NCBI GenBank assembly: GCA_035516795.1
Contig: DATIZX010000088.1
Location: forward strand, 1-64,000
DNA length: 64,000 nucleotides
Reading direction: 5' to 3'
Origin: DATJBF01 sp035516795
Lineage (GTDB): Bacteria > Verrucomicrobiota > Verrucomicrobiia > Palsa-1439
Part shown: positions 16,301 through 22,743 of the stretch, in pieces
Layout of the letters: every line of letters begins with the position of its first letter
How positions within the stretch are numbered: the first letter of the stretch is position 1
Notes under the pieces: generated by a model
The model's input: the letters and a program-made list of their open reading frames with translations, nothing else
Databases searched by the model: none
What the model was told of the DNA's origin: nothing
Made by a program: the position numbers and the translations under genes

Positions 16301-16692
16301 GGGCGCCGCCGTCGGAATTCCCGTGCGCGGCAGATTGCGAACACCGCGCCCCAAAGATTGACGACGCAATTCCCGAATTCGACTGGCCGGTAACGGCGGA
16401 GCATCCGCCAAGCATCGCGCAGCAAAGTCGGGTCGCGTCGCAGTTCGCGTGGCAACGCAACCAGGAGTCGGAACGGTTCCCACCAGCGGAAGCAATGGAT
16501 TGTCAGCTCGTCGAATTCAGGGAAAAGCGAGGCGCCCGGCGCAGAGGGCGCGGTGTCAAGACCGACGCGCCACAGTGAGTAAACTTCGACGCGCAGGCCC
16601 TGCCGCATCAATTCGGTGATCTCGCGTTTCAGAAAAGTTTGCGAGATAGCCGGGTAGAATTCGAAAATGTAGGCGACGGTTACGTCGTTCAT
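13324..16692 (-). CDS. Triple glycosyltransferase fusion (GT4-GT4-GT2)
   Basis: The 1122-residue protein has three catalytic units. Residues 1-408 and about 415-845 are two GT4-like (GT-B) modules, each with 'SQTFL(K/Q)REI', 'GPIRILSVGRL', 'VTLCGARPHDEVQQAY', 'HGNRDGLPNVIPEA' or 'NGNRDGLPNVIPEA', and 'LPVICGP'. Residues about 850-1122 are a GT2 (GT-A) module with 'ISFIIPVFNCLDLTRDCLKS', 'IIVDDCSTDGTAEFL' and 'NNDTVLTPGWL'. It probably builds a surface saccharide or glycolipid headgroup in the cytoplasm. It starts in an ATGA overlap with the upstream GT gene. The second module is a net 26 codons longer than the first between matching points, largely because a 66-bp palindromic element lies in frame at 15074-15139. 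One stretch of modules 1 and 2 is about 95% identical at DNA level. Confidence 0.88.
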   Translation of the reverse strand: MNDVTVAYIFEFYPAISQTFLKREITELMRQGLRVEVYSLWRVGLDTAPSAPGASLFPEFDELTIHCFRWWEPFRLLVALPRELRRDPTLLRDAWRMLRRYRPVEFGNCVVNLWGAVFAICRAREFRRRRPDVVHGVWATGAATAAAILSRLCDIPYSVGTDGYDVYEHGGDQFLEPKLRGANFVQANFQANADYLRQRVPEARVVLARRGLDHLPSIADRPRPSGPIRILSVGRLVPKKGHCYQLDACALLKRWGVAFEARIIGDGKLRRDLQSQVRMLGLADAVTLCGARPHDEVQQAYRWADIFWHTGIIDKHGNRDGLPNVIPEAMAHQLPVICGPVAGAIEPVKNDVTGLVVDVADRATLAGAVKRLADDQSLRRRLGANGRRWVEGNFLVNKNVAVLADAFRTAASRHESKPTVAYILMKYPSFSQTFLQREIAELIRQGLSIEVHSLWRVASFDETVAAGFGLRVRYFRWWNAFNLLFALPRELWRDPVLLRDGWRVWRCSGAPDENTSPSVGRLCESAIPSNIAPPRRGGLQGSAATTTDFLKNLWAVIFAVCRAKQFRQSRIRMVHGAWAASPATAAAILGRLRGVPFSFGAHAYDIYEHGGDQFLDAKLRAASFVHTTTHANVEYLRERVTESKIVLARRGLDRLPEMTNKVRKAGPIRILSVGRLTAIKSHHHQLAACAQLKHWGVPFEARIIGGGELRRDLQSQIRMLGLADAVTLCGARPHDEVQQAYHWADIFWHTGIIDENGNRDGLPNVIPEAFAHQLPVICGPLPGATEAVTHELSGLVVDVANPVALAGAVKRLANDELLRRRLGKNGRRWVEENFVVNKNAAVLADAFRRTMRVLPSEQPLISFIIPVFNCLDLTRDCLKSLEQTVHGYPWEAIIVDDCSTDGTAEFLARLSAPYRILRNKTKQSYSASNNRAAALARGEFLCFLNNDTVLTPGWLEPMLAVFQNHPDAGVVGNVQRNPRNGRYDHMGFVFSPGGLHKSFGKYFFFKPLTGCVKWRAVTAACCLVRKAVFQEVDGFDESFVHGCEDIDLCLRLGQAGLKHYVAADSVIYHYVSSSETRRDLGEKNRQILLERWAAFVRRNLTLRDHLLYFGNAILRLMCWPGA
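15074..15139. repeat. Double-hairpin palindromic element (66 bp) inside a glycosyltransferase gene
   Basis: It begins TGTAGGCCGCCTC and ends GAGTCGGCCTACA. The stems are GCCGCCTC-tgc-GAGGCGGC and GCCGACTC-aca-GAGTCGGC. The length is 66 bp, a multiple of three, the same as the intergenic copy at 21263-21328. It is translated in frame as part of VGRLCESAIPSNIAPPRRGG in module 2; the two sister modules (module 1 here and the GT at 16689-17969) lack this segment. Confidence 0.85.
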
Positions 16693-17969
16693 GTCTGCAA
16701 CTCCAGGCTGCGGACGGGCGAACCGCTTGTCTCCTTTACGACATCGCTTTTCCGAAAGGCTTTTGCCAGAAGCGCGGCGTTGCGGCTGATGCTGAAATTT
16801 TCTTCAACCCAGCCTCGGGCGTTCGCCCCGAGACGTTGGCGCAGTGGCTCATCCTCCGCCAACTGTTTGACGGCCCTCGCCAACGCCGTGTGGTCGGTAA
16901 CCTCCACGACCAGGCCGGTGACTTCGTGGATGACGGCTTCGGTCGCGCCCGGTTCCCTTGACGAAATCACCGGCAAATGATGGGCGAACGCTTCGGGGAT
17001 CACATTCGGTAGACCGTCGCGGTTGCCTTTGGCGTCGACGACGCCCGTGTGCCAGAGGATATCCGCCCACGCGAAAGATAGCTGTGCCTGTTCATGCGGC
17101 TGTCCGCCGCAAAGAGTCACGGCGTCGGCGACATTCAATTTGTTGATTTGGCGTTGCAGACTCTTGCGGAGTTCGCCGGTTCCCACGATCCGCGCTTCGA
17201 AGGGAACGCCCCATTGTTTGAGCAGGGCGCAGGCGGCGAGTTGATGAGCGTGGCCTTTCTTGGGAACAAGCCGCGCGACCGACAGAATATGAATAGGACC
17301 GGCAGCGCGGGTGCGCGGCTTGGAAGATGGCAGCCTGTCCAGTCCCTGGCGGGCGAAGAGAATGTTGGCTTGCGGGATCCGTTGCCGCAGATACGCAACG
17401 TTGGCTTGCGTTGTTGTATGGAGAAAACTGGCGGCGCGCAGCTTCGCGTTGAGGAACCAATCGCCGCCGTGTTCGTAGATGTCGTAAGCGTGGGCCCCGA
17501 AGCTGAATGGAATTCGGCAGAGCCGGCTGAGAATGGCTGCGGCTGTGGCCGGGCCTGACGCCCACGCTCCATGAACGTGATGCACGCCCGCTCGACGGAA
17601 TTCCTCCGCGCGACAAACCGCAAAAATCGCCGCCCAGAGATTGACAAGAAAATTGACGAAGCCGGTCGGTCGGTGTTGTCGCAGCAGGTGCCAAGTATCC
17701 CGCAGCAAGGCCGGGTCACGCCGCAGTTCACGCGGCAGCGCGACGATCAACCCGAGCGCTTGCCACCAAGGGAAGTAGTTGACGTGCGGTAGGTGGCCAG
17801 CGAAGTTGCGCGGCCCTTGTGCGGGTGTGTGCAACAACGACCAGACCTTGACTGGTATTCCTTGCGCAACCAACTCCGCGATTTCCCGCTCGACGAAAGT
17901 CTGCGAGAGGGTCGGATGGATTTCCAGGATGTACGCGACGATCAACGTCTCTCCCTTGAATTTTTGCAT
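16689..17969 (-). CDS. GT4-family glycosyltransferase
   Basis: The 426-residue GT-B enzyme starts at ATG 17969 (MQKFKGETLIVAYILEIHPT). Its closest visible relatives are the two N-terminal modules of the fusion downstream: shared are 'LSQTFVEREIAELV', 'GAHAYDIYEHGGDWFLNAKL', 'HILSVARLVPKKGHAHQLAA', 'VTLCGGQPHEQAQLSF' and 'KGNRDGLPNVIPEAFAHHLP'. The last includes the donor-binding E-x7-E-like region of GT4 enzymes. Its stop overlaps the ATG of the fusion gene (ATGA at 16689-16692). It is divergent from the MGDG-type GT at 18006 with only 36 bp between start codons, which hold a CACAGCG-CT-CGCTGTG palindrome. Confidence 0.88.
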   Translation of the reverse strand: MQKFKGETLIVAYILEIHPTLSQTFVEREIAELVAQGIPVKVWSLLHTPAQGPRNFAGHLPHVNYFPWWQALGLIVALPRELRRDPALLRDTWHLLRQHRPTGFVNFLVNLWAAIFAVCRAEEFRRAGVHHVHGAWASGPATAAAILSRLCRIPFSFGAHAYDIYEHGGDWFLNAKLRAASFLHTTTQANVAYLRQRIPQANILFARQGLDRLPSSKPRTRAAGPIHILSVARLVPKKGHAHQLAACALLKQWGVPFEARIVGTGELRKSLQRQINKLNVADAVTLCGGQPHEQAQLSFAWADILWHTGVVDAKGNRDGLPNVIPEAFAHHLPVISSREPGATEAVIHEVTGLVVEVTDHTALARAVKQLAEDEPLRQRLGANARGWVEENFSISRNAALLAKAFRKSDVVKETSGSPVRSLELQT

Positions 17970-18005
17970 GTAATCACAGCGCTCGCTGTGGCACAATCCC
18001 AAAGG

Positions 18006-19274
18006 ATGCGAGTTTTGATTCTGACATCGAGCACGGGAGGAGGGCACAACATGCGGGCCCGGGCTTTCCAGGAATGGGCTCAGGCCAGCAATGATGGCGA
18101 GCGGTCCGTTTATATCGAGCGGCCTCTCGAACATTCGCACGAGTTCTACGCCTTTGGCGTCTGGCTATACAATCGGATCCAACGCTGGGCCCCCATTCTT
18201 CATCACGTTTATTTCAACTTCCTTGAAATTGTGCCGATCGTACGCACCTCCAAGCCTCTGGGCGCACACAAATACCGGCAGGTACTGGAAAAACTGCAGC
18301 CGGATGTGCTGGTCAGCGTGCATGACTCGCTCAACCACGTTTTCTTTGAATACGCGCGGGAGGTGCTTGGCCGGGAGAATGTGCGCTGCGTCACATACTG
18401 CGGTGAGTTGTCAGATGGGTACGGGTTCAGCCGGCACTGGGTGAACCCGGCGGCGGACCTCTTTATCGGCGCGGTACCGGAGACGTGTGAAGCGGCTGTG
18501 CGGTTGGGAATGCCGCGCGGGCAGACGCGCCTCGGCGGCTTTCTCCTGCGACGCTTCTTCTACGATGAAGGGTTGTCGAGCGAAACGGTACGGACGACCT
18601 TCTACGAAGACGTGCTCCAACTAGATCCCCGCGAGTTCACTTTGTTGCTCAGCGCCTCCAGTCGCGGCGCGCATAATCACGTTCGTTTTCTCGAAGCCTT
18701 GAAACAGAGCGGTCTTGACGTTCAGGTCGTGTTGCTGTGCGGGAAATTGCCGGTAGCCGCACGGGAAGTATCCGCTTGGGCCAAAGCGAATCCGGGAGCG
18801 AAAGTCCGACTTATGCCGCACAACAGCAACATCGGCCAGCTCATGCGCTCGGTTTCGGCCATCTGCGCGCGGCCGGGGACGGGCACAACCAGCGAAGCGA
18901 TTGCCAGCGGCTGTCCGCTTTTGCTCAATTGCCTCGGCGGCATCATGCCGCAGGAACGGATCACGGTGAAGTTCTGTCAGAAGCACCACGTGGCACAGTT
19001 GATCCGCACGCCCGGCGAACTCGCCAAGACAGTTGCGGAATGGAGGAAACGGCCGGAGTTGCCTGGCGGGATTCGCCGGGCGATGAAACCGGCTTGTCCA
19101 CCTTCGCATCCGCTCGACATCGTGCGGATGGTGACCGAAGTCAAAGACGGTAATATCGTCGCAGGCCGAATTCCAATAATCGAGGCGGCAAGAGCCGCGC
19201 AGCGAGAGGCGCAACGCGCGCTTGAAAAAAACCGCCAACTGTCACTCTGGCCGGCGGACGCGGATTCTCCATGA
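18006..19274 (+). CDS. MGDG synthase-like diacylglycerol glycosyltransferase
   Basis: The protein has 422 residues from the ATG at 18006, where the family's N-terminal glycine-rich motif appears at once (MRVLILTSSTGGGHNMRARA). Features are the N-terminal MGDG_synth region (residues 1-165) and a GT28-like C-terminal donor domain with 'FTLLLSASSRGAHNHVRFLE' and 'ICARPGTGTTSEAIASGCPL'. In UgtP or plant MGD proteins such enzymes move glucose or galactose to diacylglycerol at the inner face of the membrane. Beside acyl-chain enzymes it supports a glycolipid pathway here. The 3' end overlaps the convergent SDR gene by 134 bp. Confidence 0.85.
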   Translation: MRVLILTSSTGGGHNMRARAFQEWAQASNDGERSVYIERPLEHSHEFYAFGVWLYNRIQRWAPILHHVYFNFLEIVPIVRTSKPLGAHKYRQVLEKLQPDVLVSVHDSLNHVFFEYAREVLGRENVRCVTYCGELSDGYGFSRHWVNPAADLFIGAVPETCEAAVRLGMPRGQTRLGGFLLRRFFYDEGLSSETVRTTFYEDVLQLDPREFTLLLSASSRGAHNHVRFLEALKQSGLDVQVVLLCGKLPVAAREVSAWAKANPGAKVRLMPHNSNIGQLMRSVSAICARPGTGTTSEAIASGCPLLLNCLGGIMPQERITVKFCQKHHVAQLIRTPGELAKTVAEWRKRPELPGGIRRAMKPACPPSHPLDIVRMVTEVKDGNIVAGRIPIIEAARAAQREAQRALEKNRQLSLWPADADSP

Positions 19275-19989
19275 CGCGCAAAATCGCTTTCGCGACCGCG
19301 ACTGCCGGCGGCGCCGCAGCCATGTTGTGGCGCTGAGTTTCCCAAGCGGCGCGCATTCGTCGTTCGTCTTCGGTGTTCGCCGCGGCATTCACCTTTTTCG
19401 TCGCGTCGTGAAAGGCTGTATTGATATCACCGGGGCGAATCTCGACGACGCGGATGGGTGTGTTTGCCAATTCCACGCGGAGCCCCTGGGTCAGCACACT
19501 GAGTGCGGCTTTGGCGGCGCTGTACGGTGCCATAAACGGAACCGGCAAAACTGCGGCCAGCGAAGTGACATTGAGGATCGTACCACCACTGCGTTCGCGC
19601 ATTTGCGGCAGGACAAGTCGGATCAACTCGGCCGGTGCTTCAACGAGAACCTGAAATTGTTCCTGCACGATTTCCCTTGATATCGCCTCGAGTGGACCGA
19701 ATGCGCCCGCGCCGGCATTGTTGATCAGCACATCGAACGCGCCGGCTTCCTTGAGGGCCGCAGCAAAGCCGTTGCGGACGGAGTCGATTTGCATCAAATC
19801 CATTGGCACGGGATGGAAACCCGGGAAACCTGGCAGACGCTTGGGATCCCGTGATGTTCCCCAAACCTCGGACCCTCGCTCCGCAAGCAGGCGGGCGGTT
19901 TCCAGTCCAATGCCGGCGCTGGCGCCGGTGAGAAAGACGGTGCGGCGCGCCCGGCGGTCGCGCCCTACCATTTCAGGATGATTCGCCAT
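19141..19989 (-). CDS. Short-chain dehydrogenase/reductase
   Basis: The protein has 282 residues from ATG 19989. The Rossmann motif TVFLTGASAGIG lies near residues 18-29, 'NNAGAGAFGPLEAI' follows, the catalytic Ser is in NVTSLAAVLPVPF and the Tyr-Lys pair in YSAAK. The C-terminus LLPPRLLEFGLRRYYRL is typical of membrane-associated lipid-modifying SDRs. The start is ambiguous: 19989 lies inside the ketoacyl synthase gene (17-bp overlap), and 19971 follows its stop by one base. The residues VGRDRRARR ahead of the Rossmann fold are encoded by a G+C-rich repeat word also found at 9278-9296. It likely reduces the 3-keto group of the product made by the neighbouring condensing enzymes. Confidence 0.88.
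   Translation of the reverse strand: MANHPEMVGRDRRARRTVFLTGASAGIGLETARLLAERGSEVWGTSRDPKRLPGFPGFHPVPMDLMQIDSVRNGFAAALKEAGAFDVLINNAGAGAFGPLEAISREIVQEQFQVLVEAPAELIRLVLPQMRERSGGTILNVTSLAAVLPVPFMAPYSAAKAALSVLTQGLRVELANTPIRVVEIRPGDINTAFHDATKKVNAAANTEDERRMRAAWETQRHNMAAAPPAVAVAKAILRVMENPRPPARVTVGGFFQARVAPLAARLLPPRLLEFGLRRYYRL
19952..19970. repeat. 19-bp repeat word at the SDR 5' end (second copy 9278-9296)
   Basis: CGGCGGTCGCGCCCTACCA occurs identically at 9278-9296 (non-coding) and here, where it encodes the first residues of the SDR. With the flanking GGCGCGCC it forms a stem GGCGCG/CGCGCC. The CCTACCA end recalls the CTACA end of the double-hairpin elements. Confidence 0.55.
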
Positions 19990-21247
19990 TTTCCCAGCGA
20001 CGCAGGGCGATGCTGACGTTGGTGCCACCGAAACCGCTCGAATTACTCAGTGCGATGCGCGGCGCGTCGGAAACCGGTTTGGTAACGATCGGGACGGTGG
20101 CGCATTCAGGATCGAGTTGGGTGACGTGGGCCGACACCGGCGTGAATCTTTCCTGCAGTGCCAGGACGCAGAACGCCGCCTCCATGGCACCCGCCAATGA
20201 GAGGCCGTGGCCGGTGAGGCTTTTCGTGCTGCTGACGTGCGGAAGCTTGCCCTTATGGAACAAGCTCTGAATGGCCCGGCATTCGCTGACGTCGCCAGCG
20301 GTTGTCGAAGTGGCATGAGCATTGATGTAATCGATTTCGTTCGGCTGCAGTTGCGCGTCGCACAGCGCTTCTTCCATGGCCCGTTTGAGTCCGTCGCCCG
20401 TGGGATCCGGTGCAATGACGTTGTAACCATCGGATGACTGCCCCCAGCCGAGGACCTCCGCTTCTATCACCGCACCCCGGTTGCGGGCGTGCTCCAATTC
20501 TTCAACAACGAGCACAGCGGCGCCGCCCGTGCCGACAAAGCCGTCGCGGCTGCTATCGAACGCGCAGGGTGACTTCGCAGGATCGGTTTGGAGGCTGAGC
20601 GCGCGAATACCGGCAAAGGGAAGGATGCTGAATTTATTACAGTCCTCGGCGCCGACGACAAAAACGGTGTCCTGCCGTCCGAGGCGGATCAGGTCGCAGG
20701 CGGCGCCAAGCGCGTGCGAGGAGGACGAACAGGCGCTGGAGAAACCGAGCGAGCCACCCTTGATTTTGAAGCACGACACCAGATTGATATAGAGGGAGCC
20801 GGGAATGGCGTTGATGATGCCCATGGGTTGGCAACGCGCCACGCCGCGAGTCAACATCGTGTGATAGTTTTCGTAGGCGAGCCACATCGACCCGCCCGAA
20901 GCGCACATCAGGCCGGTGCGCGGATTAGAAACCAGTTCGGGACCGAGTTGCGCTTCGGCGATGGCTTGTTGCATGGCACAGAAAGCGTAGAGCGAATTCG
21001 GCGCCATCGGCCGCAGTTGTTCGCGTGTGAGCCGGTATTCGGACGGATAACTCCAGTCTTCGAAATACGCTGTGGGAAACTGAAAGTTTTTGACAGTGCC
21101 AGCCAGCTTGATGGGGATGTCGCCGGAGGCGAATTCAGGAAAAACTTCGACACCGGTGAGACATTGTTGCAGGCTGCGAAGCACCTGCGCCCGGCTGTTG
21201 CCGATGCTGGTGATGAATCCCAAGCCCGTGACGACGACGCGCTTCAT
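19973..21247 (-). CDS. Beta-ketoacyl-ACP synthase (FabB/FabF-like)
   Basis: The 424-residue thiolase-fold enzyme starts MKRVVVTGLGFITSIG. The active-site cysteine is C173 (GFSSACSSSSHALG) and the catalytic histidines are H311 (NAHATSTTAGD) and H347 (TKSLTGHGLSLAG, with K342). All four catalytic positions are present, so it should be active in Claisen condensation. It lies between a dedicated ACP-dehydratase fusion and an SDR on the same strand, the usual partners of a specialised acyl-chain pathway rather than general fatty acid synthesis. The preceding gap (21248-21367) holds a 66-bp palindromic element. Confidence 0.9.
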   Translation of the reverse strand: MKRVVVTGLGFITSIGNSRAQVLRSLQQCLTGVEVFPEFASGDIPIKLAGTVKNFQFPTAYFEDWSYPSEYRLTREQLRPMAPNSLYAFCAMQQAIAEAQLGPELVSNPRTGLMCASGGSMWLAYENYHTMLTRGVARCQPMGIINAIPGSLYINLVSCFKIKGGSLGFSSACSSSSHALGAACDLIRLGRQDTVFVVGAEDCNKFSILPFAGIRALSLQTDPAKSPCAFDSSRDGFVGTGGAAVLVVEELEHARNRGAVIEAEVLGWGQSSDGYNVIAPDPTGDGLKRAMEEALCDAQLQPNEIDYINAHATSTTAGDVSECRAIQSLFHKGKLPHVSSTKSLTGHGLSLAGAMEAAFCVLALQERFTPVSAHVTQLDPECATVPIVTKPVSDAPRIALSNSSGFGGTNVSIALRRWENGESS

Positions 21248-21262
21248 GTGTCAGATTTTGAT

Positions 21263-21328
21263 TGTAGGCCGCTTCTGTGAAGCGGCGAAATCGTTGCAGA
21301 ATCCGCCGACTCGCAGAGTCGGCCTGCA
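21263..21328. repeat. Double-hairpin palindromic element (66 bp), intergenic copy
   Basis: It runs from TGTAGGCCGCTTC to GTCGGCCTGCA with stems GCCGCTTC-tgt-GAAGCGGC and GCCGACTC-gca-GAGTCGGC. Compared with the coding copy at 15074-15139, the first stem changed CCTC/GAGG to CTTC/GAAG, a compensatory pair that keeps the hairpin. It lies between the ketoacyl synthase and the ACP-dehydratase gene. Confidence 0.85.
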
Positions 21329-21367
21329 ACGAAGATGCTTGAAGGCATATGGATTTTAGCTGGCCGG

Positions 21368-22312
21368 CTAGGACCCAGGGCTTCTCGACCCATTGGATCC
21401 CTCTGGGGGCGCGACGGCATCTGGGGTTTCGGCTGGCGGCGCGGCGTTGCCCGAAGGCTCGGTCGCAGTGGCAGGCTCTTCTGGCAGCAGTTGTTCGCCG
21501 AACGCGAGGACGAGCCGCTCGACTTTGGCAACGCGCTCCCCGTTGGCAGTTACCGCACCCTCGAAAATTGCCAACGGCTCGCGCAATTTCACCAGCTTTT
21601 GGCTGAACTCGAGTTTCTCGCCGGGCCGGGTCTTCCGATAAAAATGCGCGCCATCGAGCGAGGCGAAAAAGACGCGGTTGGATTTGATTTCCTTACCGAG
21701 CAGAATAGGGGCCTTTTCCAGCACCCACAGACAGGCCGCTTGGCCCATGGCTTCGAAGACGATCGAGGCCGGAAAGACCGGTTCGTCTCGGAAATGGCCT
21801 TCGAGAAACGACTCGGTTCCCTTGATCGTATAAGTGGCCTTGAGCGTTTCGCCGTTCAATTCAGCGTCGTCGAGGAACAGGAAGGGCGGTTGCTGCGGCA
21901 ACACGAGGGCAATGTGTTCGCGGGTGTAACGCTTGCTGGAGACTTCTGTTTTGGCGCCCGTGATTTTGGCATGCAAGAAATTGTTGAGCTGCCTGAGCGT
22001 GCGGATTTCACGCAATTCCTCATTTTCGATGCGCAGCTTGAGGACCTCCTCGATCGCCAGCACAATTTCCAGCAGCGTCAACGAATCCAGTCCGAGGTCT
22101 TCGATCAGGCGGGTGTCCTGGCTCGCCTCAGCCAGTTTGATCGTGGCGGTGGCGGGCTGATAACGTTCCAGAATCCCGTACACGATCTGCGGGATCGCGT
22201 CGAGGTCACCCTGTTCACGGAAACGAATGGCGGCCTCAACCGTTTCGGGACGGCAACGGCGGAGGCCTTCTTTCAAGTCGGCCAAATCGTTTTCGGTGAG
22301 GGTTACGTTCAT
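21368..22312 (-). CDS. Acyl carrier protein - hot-dog dehydratase fusion
   Basis: The protein has 314 residues. Residues 35-115 form an ACP with the phosphopantetheine serine S77 in EDLGLDSLTLLEIV. Residues 125-275 form a FabA/FabZ-like hot-dog domain: LPQQPPFLFLDDAELNG, catalytic His173 in FLEGHFRDEPVFPAS and Glu187 in FEAMGQAA. A proline- and alanine-rich tail (about 285-314) follows. Fusing carrier and dehydratase implies that intermediates are handled on a dedicated ACP. With the downstream ketoacyl synthase and SDR it supplies three of the four activities of an elongation cycle. The same tail and start are seen in no other gene here. Confidence 0.87.
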   Translation of the reverse strand: MNVTLTENDLADLKEGLRRCRPETVEAAIRFREQGDLDAIPQIVYGILERYQPATATIKLAEASQDTRLIEDLGLDSLTLLEIVLAIEEVLKLRIENEELREIRTLRQLNNFLHAKITGAKTEVSSKRYTREHIALVLPQQPPFLFLDDAELNGETLKATYTIKGTESFLEGHFRDEPVFPASIVFEAMGQAACLWVLEKAPILLGKEIKSNRVFFASLDGAHFYRKTRPGEKLEFSQKLVKLREPLAIFEGAVTANGERVAKVERLVLAFGEQLLPEEPATATEPSGNAAPPAETPDAVAPPEGSNGSRSPGS

Positions 22313-22743
22313 GAAAGGTTCGCCTGGCTAATCTCCCCGGCGGCACTCATACCAAAGGTGCACAGAAAGTGAAAGCGTTTTTTGGCGGTGGTGCAATTTG
22401 GGAATCGCAGCGGCGGCCCCGGAGCGCCACGAAAGCGGAATATACAACTGTTGCGACACACTCTTTAATGGGTTGTTCTGTAGCCGCAGGCTTCAGACTG
22501 CGCGGGCCAAGCGCACCCGTAAAGGGTGCGGCTACTCTTCAGTTGGAGCGTGTCATCGCGCCGACCCTCGTTTTTTCAATTCGGGTTGGCAGTGTCGGTT
22601 GGGCTGTCGATGGCCGTCGGTAGTACGAATTGTCTCCTTTTGCGGTTTGTTGAAACATTCTGGTTGCATTGAGAAAAGCTCTTTTGATACTTTGATGTCC
22701 ACCAGCCAATTTTTATCTGTATAACAGTATGAAGGAGCTAGGA
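22313..22743. other. 431-bp divergent intergenic region with a 58-bp palindromic element
   Basis: No credible gene. The double-hairpin element at 22479-22536 (TGTAGCCGCAGGC...GGTGCGGCTACT) matches the copy inside TolC-2. The last 100 bases are A+T-rich compared with the surroundings and should hold the promoter of the subtilase gene: TATAAC lies about 22720, but no convincing -35 is at the right distance. GAAGGAGC just before 22744 is the ribosome-binding site. Confidence 0.6.
22479..22536. repeat. Double-hairpin palindromic element (58 bp), intergenic copy
   Basis: It shares its length and almost all bases with the copy at 3016-3073 in TolC-2. The stems are a GCAGGCTtcaGACTGC-like hairpin (one mispair) and GCACCC-gtaaa-GGGTGC. 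It is bounded by TGTAG and CTACT. Confidence 0.75.

Noticed and set aside
17793..18005. Longer start for the MGDG-type glycosyltransferase
   Set aside because: The extra 71 residues are antisense to the divergent glycosyltransferase, and the family's glycine-rich motif follows directly after ATG 18006.
21335..22372. A 345-codon open frame on the plus strand
   Set aside because: It is antisense to the ACP-dehydratase fusion, in which all catalytic residues are in place.
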